The notes: generated by a model from the sequence alone, not told the origin. A stretch of DNA of 42,612 bases from Aromatoleum evansii (GCF_012910805.1 NZ_WTVK01000047.1:1-42612); one strand, 5' to 3'; counted from the stretch's first letter, positions 1-8,074 are shown. Program-made: numbers and translations.

Positions 1-2
1 TG

Positions 3-299
3 GAGCTGACCGGCCCCAAGGTGCGCGAGCTCTTGATGAAGTGCACGCCCTACGACGTGCATCCGCGCGCCTTCCCGGTGGGCAAGGGGGTGTCGAGCGT
101 GTTTGCGAAGAGCTCGGCGGTGATCCGCCGCGTCGATGAGGAGCGTTGGGAACTGGTGATCCGCCGCAGCTTCGCGGATTACCTGTACAGCTGGATCCTC
201 GATGCGGCCGAGGAGTTCGGGGTGTTTGTGGTGCCGGCGGAGGTGGCCCGTCCCGCCAGTCGCGGTGCTGAGCGCGAGCTCGCGGCGGAGGCGAGGTAA
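3..299 (+). CDS. soxG: Sarcosine oxidase gamma subunit, C-terminal part (partial)
   Basis: The reading frame is open from the left edge (first full codon at position 3), so the start lies outside the window; 98 residues remain. The segment LHPRAFP-like 'DVHPRAFPVGKG' followed by 'RRSFADYLYSWILDAAEEFG' matches the conserved C-terminal half of the SoxG family, the small subunit of heterotetrameric sarcosine oxidase, which oxidatively demethylates sarcosine and passes the one-carbon unit to tetrahydrofolate. It ends 5 bp before folB, which fits a one-carbon/folate operon. The upstream subunit genes (soxB, D, A) are expected to the left but are not visible. Identification is from family memory of the motif, not a search. 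Confidence 0.75.
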   Translation, partial: ELTGPKVRELLMKCTPYDVHPRAFPVGKGVSSVFAKSSAVIRRVDEERWELVIRRSFADYLYSWILDAAEEFGVFVVPAEVARPASRGAERELAAEAR

Positions 300-304
300 G
301 GGCG

Positions 305-763
305 ATGAAGCTCGACCGCATCGAAGCGCCCGCGTCGGTGCGGGCCCTGCCGGGCCTGGCCGTTCCGGTCGGGCCTGCGACGGTCGCGGCGCCGTGCGAG
401 GACACCATCTTCCTGCGCGGCGTCCGCGTCGAGGCCCTGATCGGGGTATACGAACACGAACGCCATGCACCGCAACCGCTCGTGATCGACCTCGAACTGG
501 GTCTGCGGCACGCGCGTTGCTGCGCCAGCGACGACCTGCGCGACGCGGTCGATTATGGCCAGGTGCTCGCGGCTGTGCGCCGGCTCGCGCAGGTCAATCG
601 CGCCGTGCTGCTCGAAGCCTTCGCGCAGAACGTCGCCGATGCGTTGTTCGCCGGTTTCGAGTTGTCGTCGGTCGCGATCAGCGTCAGCAAGCCGGCAATC
701 TTCGATGCTGCCGACAGCGTCGGCGTGACGATCCGGCGGCGTCGCGCGGCAGCCGACGCCTGA
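305..763 (+). CDS. folB: Dihydroneopterin aldolase
   Basis: 152 residues. It cleaves 7,8-dihydroneopterin to 6-hydroxymethyl-dihydropterin in folate synthesis, in the cytoplasm. The core from about residue 35 ('DTIFLRGVRVEALIGVYEHER', then 'QPLVIDLEL', 'DAVDYGQV', 'LLEAFAQNVAD') is the standard FolB pattern, with the conserved Glu of the YEHER segment and a late Lys ('SVSKPAIF'). The first ~33 residues are an extension rich in Ala, Val and Pro that usual ~120-residue FolB proteins lack; an internal start is not obvious. It lies directly after soxG and probably is transcribed with it, supplying folate for sarcosine demethylation; this may be a second, dedicated copy rather than the housekeeping one. 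Confidence 0.88.
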   Translation: MKLDRIEAPASVRALPGLAVPVGPATVAAPCEDTIFLRGVRVEALIGVYEHERHAPQPLVIDLELGLRHARCCASDDLRDAVDYGQVLAAVRRLAQVNRAVLLEAFAQNVADALFAGFELSSVAISVSKPAIFDAADSVGVTIRRRRAAADA

Positions 764-782
764 GAACGCCGGCAAGGCGTAT

Positions 783-806
783 GGACGCGGCCTGAAGGCC
801 GCGTCC
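783..806 (+). terminator. Strong hairpin after folB
   Basis: Perfect inverted repeat with 11-bp arms (GGACGCGGCCT / AGGCCGCGTCC) separated by two bases, 20 bp after the folB stop. There is no T-run after it, so it may be a weak or Rho-assisted terminator, or an mRNA-stabilising hairpin. Confidence 0.5.
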
Positions 807-907
807 TGCAACTATCTTCCGCACCTTTGTGGCGACCTCGAGCGCGCTCCTGCGGAGCTCGAATGCGAAGCCGTCGCGTGACAAAGGAATACCTTGATTG
901 CATTTAT

Positions 908-932
908 ATAACCATGAGATAGTCATGGTTAT
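908..932. promoter_or_regulatory. Perfect 10-bp dyad in AT-rich gap
   Basis: ATAACCATGA and its exact complement are separated by GATAG. It sits in an AT-rich pocket (positions 890-935) inside otherwise GC-rich DNA, the usual look of a promoter/operator. No regulator can be assigned. The rest of the gap from 764 to 1111 holds the folB hairpin, this dyad and one copy of a 60-bp repeat. Confidence 0.4.
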
Positions 933-971
933 GCGGCGCTCCATGCCGCTGCCACGATGGTAAGCAATGTG

Positions 972-1031
972 GCGGTGGCGTTATTATTCACGCAGGGAAA
1001 TAAAGTGGCCGCTTCTGGCGTATTTATTTCC
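972..1031 (+). repeat. 60-bp repeat, copy A
   Basis: This block aligns without gaps to 2449-2508, with a core (983-1005) matching at 21 of 23 bases: ATTATTCACG, three variable bases, then GGAAATAAAG. Both copies lie on the same strand, each 65-80 bp before a candidate start codon, and lie on either side of lysR. A duplicated regulatory region is the simplest reading; a small mobile-repeat remnant is possible. Confidence 0.55.
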
Positions 1032-1111
1032 ATCCATGGTCGTCGGTACAGTGCGCCTGCAGTCAAGCCATTAAAGCATTCGCAGAAGATCGACTTCAAA
1101 GGAGGATGGCC

Positions 1112-1318
1112 ATGGAGTTGTCGCTACACGCAGCAGCGCAGCCAACAGCAGGTTTCGGCGCGGCGGACACGCGAGCGGATATCGAGGCCAACGCGCGGCG
1201 CATCATCATGAAGACGCGCGCCAGCTTCGCGCACCCCGTTCAGGCGGGGCGTTGCGACGACGGGGATTGCACCCAATCCCGTGCGCCGCGTGCGCGTCGG
1301 CCGTTGCGGATGCGCTGA
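1112..1318 (+). CDS. Small hypothetical protein (68 aa)
   Basis: The reason to call this is a near-perfect ribosome-binding site (AAAGGAGG at 1098-1105) six bases before the ATG at 1112; an in-frame ATG at 1106 overlaps the site and is less likely. The product is Ala- and Arg-rich ('ADIEANARRIIMKTRASF') with a CDDGDC segment near the C-terminus. No family is recognised and no membrane segment or signal peptide is evident. The Arg-rich last third looks like ordinary GC-rich out-of-frame translation, so the gene may be a remnant that has lost its original end. It is followed by a long hairpin shared with the convergent lysR gene. Confidence 0.35.
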   Translation: MELSLHAAAQPTAGFGAADTRADIEANARRIIMKTRASFAHPVQAGRCDDGDCTQSRAPRARRPLRMR

Positions 1319-1353
1319 CGCGGGCTCGCCTGCCCCCTGCTGCAGCCCTGTTC

Positions 1354-1393
1354 CCGAGGGGCGGCGCCGACGGAAGTCAGCGCCGCCCCTCGG
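1354..1393. terminator. Bidirectional hairpin at lysR 3' end
   Basis: Perfect 14-bp arms (CCGAGGGGCGGCGC and its complement) around a 12-base loop that contains the lysR stop codon. It lies between the convergent small ORF and lysR, so it can serve both strands. No T-run is present. Confidence 0.5.
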
Positions 1394-2291
1394 TATTGAA
1401 GGACGCGAAAAGTTCGGCGACCCAGTCGACGAAGACCCGGATCTTCGCGCTCAGATGACGGTTCGGGGGATAGACGACGTAGATCGGGAAACCCGGTGAG
1501 GTCCAGTCCTCCAGTACCGGTACCAGTTCCCCCTCGATCAGTTGTCGATCGAGCATGAAGCGGGGCAGCTGCACGATCCCCAGTCCCGCGAGGGCTGCCG
1601 CGAGGTAGGCGTTGCTGTCGTTGACCGCTAGGGCGTACCGGCCCGGCAGCTCGATGCGCTCGCCCTTGCGTTCGAATTCGAAGGGCGAGATCCGGCCGGT
1701 GCCCGCCGAAAAATAGCCGACGACGTGGTGCGACCCGCCGAGTTCGGACGGGTGCCTGGGTATGCCGTGCTCGGCGAGGTAGGCGGGTGCGGCACACGTG
1801 ACGTATTCGATCTGTGCGATGCGTCGCGCTACCAGCGATTCGTCGGCGAGGTTGCCGGCGCGCACCACGCAGTCGACGTTGTCCGCGATCAGGTTCACGA
1901 GGCGGTCGCCCGCGCCGAGGTCGATCTGGATATCCGTATAGCGGGCGTGGAAGCCATGCAGCGCGGGGATGATGATCCGGGTGGCGACCGCCGCGGGGAC
2001 GTCCACGCGGACACGCCCCTTCGGCGAAGCCTGCGCGTTCGACAGGCTGGCGTCGATTTCCTCCAGTTCCGTCAGTAGCCGCGCCGTGCGCTCGTAGTAG
2101 GCCGCGCCGTCGGCGGTGACCGTGACGCGCCGCGTGGTGCGGTTGAGCAGTTTTACCCGCAGGTGCGTCTCCAGGCTCTGGATCAGCTTCGTCACGGTCG
2201 GCTTCGGCATGCCGAGGGAGTCGGCCGCCTTCGTGAAGGTGCCTGCTTCGACGACGCGCGCGAACACGCGCAGTGCCAGGAATTGGTCCAT
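1377..2291 (-). CDS. LysR-family transcriptional regulator
   Basis: 304 residues, the usual LTTR length. The N-terminus (about residues 1-60) holds the winged helix-turn-helix: 'ALRVFARVVEAGTFTKAADSLGMPKPTVTKLIQSLE'-type sequence, followed by 'LLNRTTRRVTVTADG'; the rest is the effector-binding domain ('PRHPSELGGSHHVVGYF', 'GLGIVQLPRFML'). This belongs to the large CrgA/DsdC-like branch often placed next to efflux or detoxification genes. The start is supported by AAGGAG 9 bases upstream. It is transcribed away from the hydrolase-like gene and the RND operon, so control of those genes is likely but not shown. The effector is unknown. Confidence 0.93.
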   Translation of the reverse strand: MDQFLALRVFARVVEAGTFTKAADSLGMPKPTVTKLIQSLETHLRVKLLNRTTRRVTVTADGAAYYERTARLLTELEEIDASLSNAQASPKGRVRVDVPAAVATRIIIPALHGFHARYTDIQIDLGAGDRLVNLIADNVDCVVRAGNLADESLVARRIAQIEYVTCAAPAYLAEHGIPRHPSELGGSHHVVGYFSAGTGRISPFEFERKGERIELPGRYALAVNDSNAYLAAALAGLGIVQLPRFMLDRQLIEGELVPVLEDWTSPGFPIYVVYPPNRHLSAKIRVFVDWVAELFASFNTEGRR

Positions 2292-2323
2292 CCGCTTCTC
2301 CTTTGTAACCCGACAGCCAAATA

Positions 2324-2408
2324 CCGTTCGGGCTGAGCCCTTCGACTATGCTCAGGACAGGCTTGTCGAAGCCCCGCCATTGCCCTTCGACAAGCTCAGG
2401 GCGAACGG
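2324..2408. repeat. REP-type inverted repeat
   Basis: Two inverted copies of the widespread 'CCGTTCG..CTGAGC..GTCGAAGGGC' element: left arm near 2324-2371, right arm TTCGACAAGCTCAGG to CGAACGG ending at 2408. Such elements encode the tell-tale peptides 'PFDKLRANG' and 'PFDYAQDRLVEA' when translated. It lies in the lysR upstream region, so it could affect lysR expression, but it is dispersed repeat DNA rather than an operator. Confidence 0.85.
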
Positions 2409-2448
2409 ATGTATCCAAGATTGGGCTAGGAGATGCGCAGCCGCGATT

Positions 2449-2508
2449 GCTGTGGCGCGATTATTCACGAAAGGAAATAAAGAAGCTACGAATCGATTAT
2501 TTATTCAT
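2449..2508 (+). repeat. 60-bp repeat, copy B
   Basis: Partner of the block at 972-1031, same strand. The core is 2460-2482. It ends 65 bp before the ATG of the hydrolase-like gene, so it probably forms part of that gene's promoter region or leader. Confidence 0.55.
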
Positions 2509-2573
2509 TGAAGTGCGGGAACTATCGTTCAGGCCATCAGCGCTGTCGGCGCCTACTGCAGGTCCCAACGACC

Positions 2574-3434
2574 ATGTTCCGCTTTCTGCAATCCTGCTGC
2601 CTTGCCAACCCGAACCAGCTTCCGGCCACGGAAGACTGCAGCATCGACGTCGGCCTCCCGCGCCCGCTGGGCGTGCGTGTCTATGGGAAACGTCGTGCCG
2701 GGGCCACGCTGGTCGTGCATTTCCACGGCGGTGCCTTCGTTTCCGGTTCGCTCGACAGCGGCGCGACCGTCGCCCGTCTGCTGGCCGATGCGGGGGCGGT
2801 CGTGGTGTCGGTCGATTACCCGCTGGCACCGGCCGATCCGTTTCCGGCCGCGGTCGATGCCGCCTACGCCGCGCTGCAGTGGGCGTGGAGCAGGCGCGCC
2901 CGGCTCGCGGGGCAGGGGGCAGCGCTGTTTGTCGCCGGCGAGGAGGCGGGCGGCAATCTCGCCGCCGCCGCGGCACTGATGGCGCGCGATCGTCATGCGC
3001 CCCGGCTTGCCGGCCAGATCCTGCTCTCGCCGATGCTCGATCCCTGTCTCGGCACGGCATCGGTTCGCCGTAGCGATCAGGGGCCGGCCGCTTGCCCCCT
3101 GGCGAAGGGCTGGTGCGGATACCTGCGCGAGCCGGCCGCCGCCGAGCACCCCTATGCAACACCCGGTCGCGCGATGCGCCTGGCGGGTCTCGCCCCGGCG
3201 CTGCTGATCACCGCGGACGACGATCCGCTGCGCGACGAGACGCTTGCCTATGCGCGCAGGCTGGGGGAGGCCGGCGTGCCGGTATCCGAGTTCGTGCTAC
3301 CGGCGCCCACCGGTTGGCCGATCGTCCTGCAGGAGCCTGCGAGCCCCGACAGGTCGTGGACGGAGGAAGTGGGCGCCCGCTTTGCGACCTTCCTCGCGAG
3401 GGCGGGCAGCCGGGAATCCGTCGATCTCGCTTGA
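2574..3434 (+). CDS. Alpha/beta-hydrolase-fold protein lacking catalytic Ser and His
   Basis: 286 residues from ATG 2574 (an upstream in-frame TTG at 2508 would add 22 unlikely residues). The fold is that of the hormone-sensitive-lipase family: oxyanion segment 'HFHGGAF' at about residues 49-55, 'VSVDYPLAP', and 'ITADDDPLRDE' with the acid. However the nucleophile elbow, normally G-D-S-A-G-G-N, reads GEEAGGN at residues 122-128, so Glu124 replaces the catalytic Ser. The usual C-terminal His (in a 'GxxHGF' segment) is also absent; the matching region reads 'LPAPTGWPIV'. By sequence this should be a non-hydrolytic member, perhaps a binding or regulatory protein. It precedes the RND operon by 124 bp and is divergent from lysR. 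Confidence 0.85.
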   Translation: MFRFLQSCCLANPNQLPATEDCSIDVGLPRPLGVRVYGKRRAGATLVVHFHGGAFVSGSLDSGATVARLLADAGAVVVSVDYPLAPADPFPAAVDAAYAALQWAWSRRARLAGQGAALFVAGEEAGGNLAAAAALMARDRHAPRLAGQILLSPMLDPCLGTASVRRSDQGPAACPLAKGWCGYLREPAAAEHPYATPGRAMRLAGLAPALLITADDDPLRDETLAYARRLGEAGVPVSEFVLPAPTGWPIVLQEPASPDRSWTEEVGARFATFLARAGSRESVDLA

Positions 3435-3464
3435 ACGATTTTCCCCGCGAAAAAAGGGGTTGAC

Positions 3465-3482
3465 TCCGTACTTAACTACGGA
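3465..3482. promoter_or_regulatory. Operator-like dyad before the RND operon
   Basis: TCCGTA and TACGGA are exact inverted arms around a six-base centre, and the symmetry continues imperfectly outward (ACTCCGTA / TACGGACT). TTGACT at 3460-3465 directly abuts it and could be a -35 box; TAGGAT at 3486-3491 is a candidate -10, though the 20-bp spacing is long. The 94 bp from here to the adaptor start fit a regulated leader. The size and symmetry resemble TetR-family operators of efflux pumps, but no TetR gene is in the window; the LysR protein is the only local candidate. Confidence 0.5.
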
Positions 3483-3558
3483 CTTTAGGATGCCTCGCGT
3501 TCCCCGACGCTGCGACCGCAGTTCAGAACACATCAACAAAGCAATAAAGGAGTTTGCC

Positions 3559-4806
3559 ATGTCCCCAGAGAGCCAATCGAAGCACCGCCGGTTGTGGACC
3601 GCCGGCCTGGCCGTCACCGCCCTCACCGCCATTTCCGCAGGCGTCCTCGGCCTGCGCCCGGCACCGGTCGAGGCGAATCCGAGTGCGGGTGCTCCGGCCG
3701 CGACGCCGGTCTCCGTCGCAACCGTCGAGCAGCGCGAGGTCGCGATGTGGGACGAGTTCTCGGGCCGCCTGGAAGCGGTCGATCGCGTCGACATCCGCTC
3801 GCGCGTCGCCGGCACCGTGCAGGCAGTGCATTTCCGCGAAGGCGGGCTGGTGAAGGCGGGTGACCTGCTGGTCACGATCGACCCCGCGCCCTACGCGGCG
3901 GAGGTGGATCGCGCCGCGGCCCAGGTCGCGGCCGCGCAGGCGCGCGTCGCCTTCACGACGAGCGAACATGAACGTGCGCATCGCCTGTGGGAGCAGCGCG
4001 CGATCGCCGAGCGCGAGTTCGAGGAACGGGCCAATGCGCGTCGCGCCGCGGATGCCGATCTGCGCGCCGCGCAGGCCGCGCTGCAGTCGGCGCGCCTGAA
4101 CCTCGGCTACACGCAGGTGAGGGCGCCGGTGTCGGGGCGCGTCGGACGGCTCGACGTCACCGTCGGCAACCTCGTCGCGGCCGGCCCCGCTGCGCCGGTG
4201 CTGACGACGCTGGTGTCCGTCAGCCCCATCTACGCGAGCTTCGATGCCGACGAGCAGGTCGTCGCGCGTGCGCTGCAGGGGTTGCGCGATGCCCACGGCA
4301 AGGCGGGGCGGATCGAAAGCATCCCGGTGCAGATGGCGACGACGATGAGTCCGGAGCGGACCTACGCGGGCCACCTGCAACTGGTCGACAACCAGGTCGA
4401 TGCCCGCAGCGGGACCGTGCGCGTGCGCGCCGTGTTCGACAACGCCGATGAGAGCCTGATGGCCGGCCAGTTCGCGAAGCTGCGGATGGGGCGCCCGAAG
4501 GCTGCGCCGGCGGTGCTGATCGACGAGCGCGCGATCGGCACCGACCAGAGCCGCAGGTTCGTGCTGGTCGTCGATGCCGACAACAAGACGGAGTACCGCG
4601 AAGTCACGCTCGGCGGCACGGCCGACGGGCTGCGCATCGTCAGCGCGGGGTTGCAGGCTGGCGAGCGCATCGTCGTGAATGGCCTGCAGCGGGTGCGCCC
4701 CGGTTCGCTCGTCGCGCCGCAGTCGGTGGCGATGGACGGCCGCAAGCAGGTCCACAGCGACCGCAGCGCCCGCGCCGCGGATGCGGCCGGCTCGCCGCAG
4801 TCCTGA
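3559..4806 (+). CDS. RND efflux periplasmic adaptor (membrane fusion protein)
   Basis: 415 residues. It bridges the inner-membrane pump and the outer-membrane channel of a tripartite drug/solvent exporter. An N-terminal hydrophobic segment (about residues 13-33, 'LAVTALTAISAGVLGL') serves as anchor or signal; no lipobox Cys is seen. Then come the barrel-sandwich/lipoyl half motifs ('VDIRSRVAGTVQAVHFREGGLVKAGDLLVTIDP' region and 'VRAPVSGRVGRLDVTVGNLV' region), the helical hairpin between them (Ala/Arg-rich, ~100-165), and the beta-barrel and membrane-proximal domains ('SGTVRVRAVFDN', 'GLQAGERIVVNGLQRVRPG'). Start chosen at ATG 3559, preceded by AAAGGAG. Sequence character is MexE-like. The pump gene follows after 25 bp. 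Confidence 0.94.
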   Translation: MSPESQSKHRRLWTAGLAVTALTAISAGVLGLRPAPVEANPSAGAPAATPVSVATVEQREVAMWDEFSGRLEAVDRVDIRSRVAGTVQAVHFREGGLVKAGDLLVTIDPAPYAAEVDRAAAQVAAAQARVAFTTSEHERAHRLWEQRAIAEREFEERANARRAADADLRAAQAALQSARLNLGYTQVRAPVSGRVGRLDVTVGNLVAAGPAAPVLTTLVSVSPIYASFDADEQVVARALQGLRDAHGKAGRIESIPVQMATTMSPERTYAGHLQLVDNQVDARSGTVRVRAVFDNADESLMAGQFAKLRMGRPKAAPAVLIDERAIGTDQSRRFVLVVDADNKTEYREVTLGGTADGLRIVSAGLQAGERIVVNGLQRVRPGSLVAPQSVAMDGRKQVHSDRSARAADAAGSPQS

Positions 4807-4831
4807 TTCATCCGTAGTCCGGAGCACCATC

Positions 4832-7800
4832 ATGAATCTTTCCCGCTTTTTCATCGACCGCCCGATCTTCGCCGGTGTGCTGTCGCTGCTGATGCTCGTC
4901 GCCGGCCTGCTCGCGCTGCGCGTGCTGCCGGTGTCCGAGTACCCCGAAGTCGTGCCGCCGTCGATCGTCGTGCGCGCGCAGTATCCCGGCGCCAACCCCA
5001 AGGTGATCGCCGAGACGGTCGCGACCCCGCTCGAAGAGTCCATCAACGGCGTCGAAGGCATGCTCTACATGGGCAGCCAGGCCACGACCGACGGCCTGAT
5101 GACGCTGACCGTCACCTTCCGCCTCGGCACCGACCCCGACAAGGCGCAGCAGCTGGTGCAGAACCGCGTGTCGCAGGCCGAGCCGCGCCTGCCCGAGGAG
5201 GTGCGCCGGCTCGGTGTGACGACGGTCAAGAGCTCGCCCGACCTGACGATGGTCGTGCACCTGCTGTCGCCCAACGGCCGCTACGACATGACCTACCTGC
5301 GCAACTACGCGCTGCTCAACGTCAAGGACCGCCTCGCGCGCATCGACGGTGTCGGCCAGGTGCAGCTCTTCGGCTCGGGCGACTACTCGATGCGCATCTG
5401 GCTGGATCCGCAGAAGGTCGCCGCGCGCGGCCTCTCTGCGGGCGACGTCGTGCGCGCGATCCGCGAGCAGAACGTGCAGGCCGCGGCCGGCGTCATCGGT
5501 GCGTCGCCGGGCCTGCCGGGCGTCGACCTGCAACTGTCGGTGAACGCCCGCGGTCGCCTGCAGAGCGAGGAGGAGTTCGGCGACATCATCGTGCGCACGG
5601 GCGAGGATGGGGCCGTGACGCGCCTGCGCGATCTCGGTCGCATCGAGTTGGGGGCCGCCGACTATGCGCTGCGCTCGCTGCTCGACAACAAGGACGCCGT
5701 CGCGATTCCGGTATTCCAGGCGCCGGGCTCGAACGCGATCGAGATCTCCGACCGCGTGCGCGAGACGATGCAGCAGTTGAAGCAGCACATGCCGGAAGGC
5801 GTCGAGTACGAGATCGTCTACGACACCACCCAGTTCGTGCGCGCGTCGATCGAAGCGGTCGTGAAGACGCTGCTCGAAGCGGTCGCGCTCGTGGTGCTGG
5901 TCGTGATCCTGTTCCTGCAGACCTGGCGCGCGTCGATCATCCCGCTGCTTGCGGTGCCGGTGTCGATCGTCGGTACCTTCGCGGTGATGCACCTCTTCGG
6001 CTTCTCGATCAACGCGCTCTCGCTCTTCGGCCTGGTGCTCGCGATCGGCATCGTCGTGGATGACGCGATCGTCGTCGTCGAGAACGTCGAACGCAACATC
6101 GAGGCGGGTCTCACGCCGCGCGAGGCGACCTACCGCGCGATGCGCGAAGTCTCCGGCCCGATCATCGCGATCGCGCTGGTGCTGATCGCCGTGTTCGTCC
6201 CGCTCGCGTTCATCACCGGCCTCTCGGGCCAGTTTTACAAGCAGTTCGCGCTGACGATCGCGATGTCGACGGTGATCTCGGCGATCAACTCGCTGACGCT
6301 GTCGCCGGCGCTGTCCGCGCTGCTGCTGAAGGGGCACGACGCGCCCAAGGATGCGCTGACGCGCGGCATGGACAAGGTCTTCGGCCGCTTCTTCGCCGCC
6401 TTCAACCGGACCTTCCGCCGCGGCGCGGAAGCCTACGGCGGCGGGGTACGCGGCGCGATCGGGCGCAGGGCGGTGATGATGGCCGTCTATCTCGCGCTCA
6501 TCGGCCTGACTGCGGGGCTTTTCAAGGCAGTGCCCGGCGGCTTCGTGCCCGCGCAGGACAAGCAGTACCTGATCGGCTTCGCGCAGCTGCCCGACGGCGC
6601 TACGCTCGACCGTACGGAGGAGGTCATCCGCCGCATGGGCGAGATCGCGCTGCAGCAGCCGGGCGTCGAGCACGCGGTGGCCTTCCCCGGCCTGTCGATC
6701 AACGGCTTCACCAACAGCTCGAACTCGGGGATCGTGTTCACGCCGTTGGAGCCCTTCGACCAGCGCAAGGGCGAGGCGCTGAGCGCCGGTGCGATCGCGA
6801 TGGAGCTGAACCGGAAGTTCGCCGGCATCGAGGACGCCTTCGTCGTGATGTTCCCGCCGCCGCCGGTGCAGGGGCTGGGGACGACGGGCGGCTTCAAGCT
6901 GCAGCTCGAGGACCGTGCATCGCTCGGCTACGAGGCGCTCGACGCGGCGACCAAGGCCTTCCTCGCGAAGGCGTCGAAGGCGCCCGAGCTCGCGGGGCTA
7001 TTCTCCAGCTACCAGGTGAACGTGCCGCAGCTCTTCGCCGACGTCGACCGCACCCGCGCGCGCCAGCTGGGCATCCCGGTGACCGAGGTGTTCGACACGA
7101 TGCAGATCTACCTCGGCAGCCTGTACGTGAACGACTTCAACCGCTTCGGCCGGACCTACTCGGTGCGCGTGCAGGCCGACGCCCCGTTCCGCGCCCGTGC
7201 CGAGGACGTCGGGCTGCTGAAGGTGCGTTCGCAGACGGGCGAGATGGTGCCGCTGTCGTCGCTGATGAACATCCAGTCGAGCTTCGGCCCCGAACGCGCG
7301 ATGCGCTACAACGGCTTTCTATCCGCCGACATCAGCGGCGCGCCCGCACCCGGCTACTCGTCGGGGCAGGCGAAGGCGGCGGTCGAGCGCATCGCGGCCG
7401 AGACGCTGCCGCCGGGCATCTCGTTCGAATGGACGGAGCTCACCTACCAGGAAATCCTCGCCGGCAACTCGGCGGCGTGGGTCTTCCCGCTCGCGATCCT
7501 GCTGGTGTTCCTGGTGCTCGCCGCCCAGTACGAAAGCCTGACGCTGCCGCTCGCGATCATCCTGATCGTGCCGATGGGGATCCTCGCGGCGATGACCGGG
7601 GTGTGGCTTTCGGGCGGGGACAACAACGTCTTCACGCAGATCGGGCTGATCGTGCTGGTCGGGCTGTCGGCGAAGAACGCGATCCTGATCGTCGAGTTCG
7701 CCCGCGAGCTGGAATTCGCCGGCCGCACGCCGATCCAGGCGGCGATCGAAGCCGCCCGGCTGCGCCTGCGCCCGATCCTGATGACCTCGCTGGCTTTCGT

Positions 7801-8074
7801 GATGGGCGTGCTGCCGCTGGTGCTCTCCACCGGCGCCGGCGCCGAGATGCGCAGCGCGATGGGGGTGGCGGTGTTCGCCGGGATGATCGGCGTGACGGCC
7901 TTCGGTCTCTTCCTGACGCCGGTGTTCTACGTGCTGCTGCGCCGCCTCGCGGGCAACCGCGCGCTGAAGCTGCACGGCGAGATCCCGCACCTCGAAGCCT
8001 TCGCCGCTTCGCCCGTCACCGGCGGCGCCGCAACCGCGCCGGGCCTGGCTGCGCCGCGTGCGCATCATGAATAA
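4832..8074 (+). CDS. RND multidrug efflux pump, inner-membrane subunit (MexF-like)
   Basis: 1080 residues, normal for the hydrophobe/amphiphile RND family. It exports lipophilic compounds across both membranes using the proton gradient. TM1 is at about residues 10-28 ('FFIDRPIFAGVLSLLMLVAGLLAL'-type start); the conserved 'SEYPEVVPPSIVVRAQYPGA', 'GVEGMLYMGSQ' and 'NVKDRLARIDGVGQVQLFG' segments follow; TM4 holds the proton-relay Asp pair in 'IGIVVDDAIVVVENVERN'. The second half repeats the plan ('GLIVLVGLSAKNAILIVEFARELE', 'RLRPILMTSLAFVMGVLPL'). The sequence is closest in memory to MexF/CeoB-type pumps. The start ATG 4832 matches the family N-terminus. The outer-membrane gene begins 10 bp after the stop. 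Confidence 0.96.
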   Translation: MNLSRFFIDRPIFAGVLSLLMLVAGLLALRVLPVSEYPEVVPPSIVVRAQYPGANPKVIAETVATPLEESINGVEGMLYMGSQATTDGLMTLTVTFRLGTDPDKAQQLVQNRVSQAEPRLPEEVRRLGVTTVKSSPDLTMVVHLLSPNGRYDMTYLRNYALLNVKDRLARIDGVGQVQLFGSGDYSMRIWLDPQKVAARGLSAGDVVRAIREQNVQAAAGVIGASPGLPGVDLQLSVNARGRLQSEEEFGDIIVRTGEDGAVTRLRDLGRIELGAADYALRSLLDNKDAVAIPVFQAPGSNAIEISDRVRETMQQLKQHMPEGVEYEIVYDTTQFVRASIEAVVKTLLEAVALVVLVVILFLQTWRASIIPLLAVPVSIVGTFAVMHLFGFSINALSLFGLVLAIGIVVDDAIVVVENVERNIEAGLTPREATYRAMREVSGPIIAIALVLIAVFVPLAFITGLSGQFYKQFALTIAMSTVISAINSLTLSPALSALLLKGHDAPKDALTRGMDKVFGRFFAAFNRTFRRGAEAYGGGVRGAIGRRAVMMAVYLALIGLTAGLFKAVPGGFVPAQDKQYLIGFAQLPDGATLDRTEEVIRRMGEIALQQPGVEHAVAFPGLSINGFTNSSNSGIVFTPLEPFDQRKGEALSAGAIAMELNRKFAGIEDAFVVMFPPPPVQGLGTTGGFKLQLEDRASLGYEALDAATKAFLAKASKAPELAGLFSSYQVNVPQLFADVDRTRARQLGIPVTEVFDTMQIYLGSLYVNDFNRFGRTYSVRVQADAPFRARAEDVGLLKVRSQTGEMVPLSSLMNIQSSFGPERAMRYNGFLSADISGAPAPGYSSGQAKAAVERIAAETLPPGISFEWTELTYQEILAGNSAAWVFPLAILLVFLVLAAQYESLTLPLAIILIVPMGILAAMTGVWLSGGDNNVFTQIGLIVLVGLSAKNAILIVEFARELEFAGRTPIQAAIEAARLRLRPILMTSLAFVMGVLPLVLSTGAGAEMRSAMGVAVFAGMIGVTAFGLFLTPVFYVLLRRLAGNRALKLHGEIPHLEAFAASPVTGGAATAPGLAAPRAHHE

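Noticed and set aside
957-1211. Open frame sharing a 'LLFTQGNK'-like peptide with one near 2450
   Set aside because: The peptide similarity is explained by the 60-bp DNA repeat; neither frame has a good start or family resemblance.
4808-6673. Long minus-strand open frame opposite the RND pump gene
   Set aside because: It is Asp/Arg/His-rich shadow translation of GC-rich coding DNA; the + strand frame is a clear RND pump.
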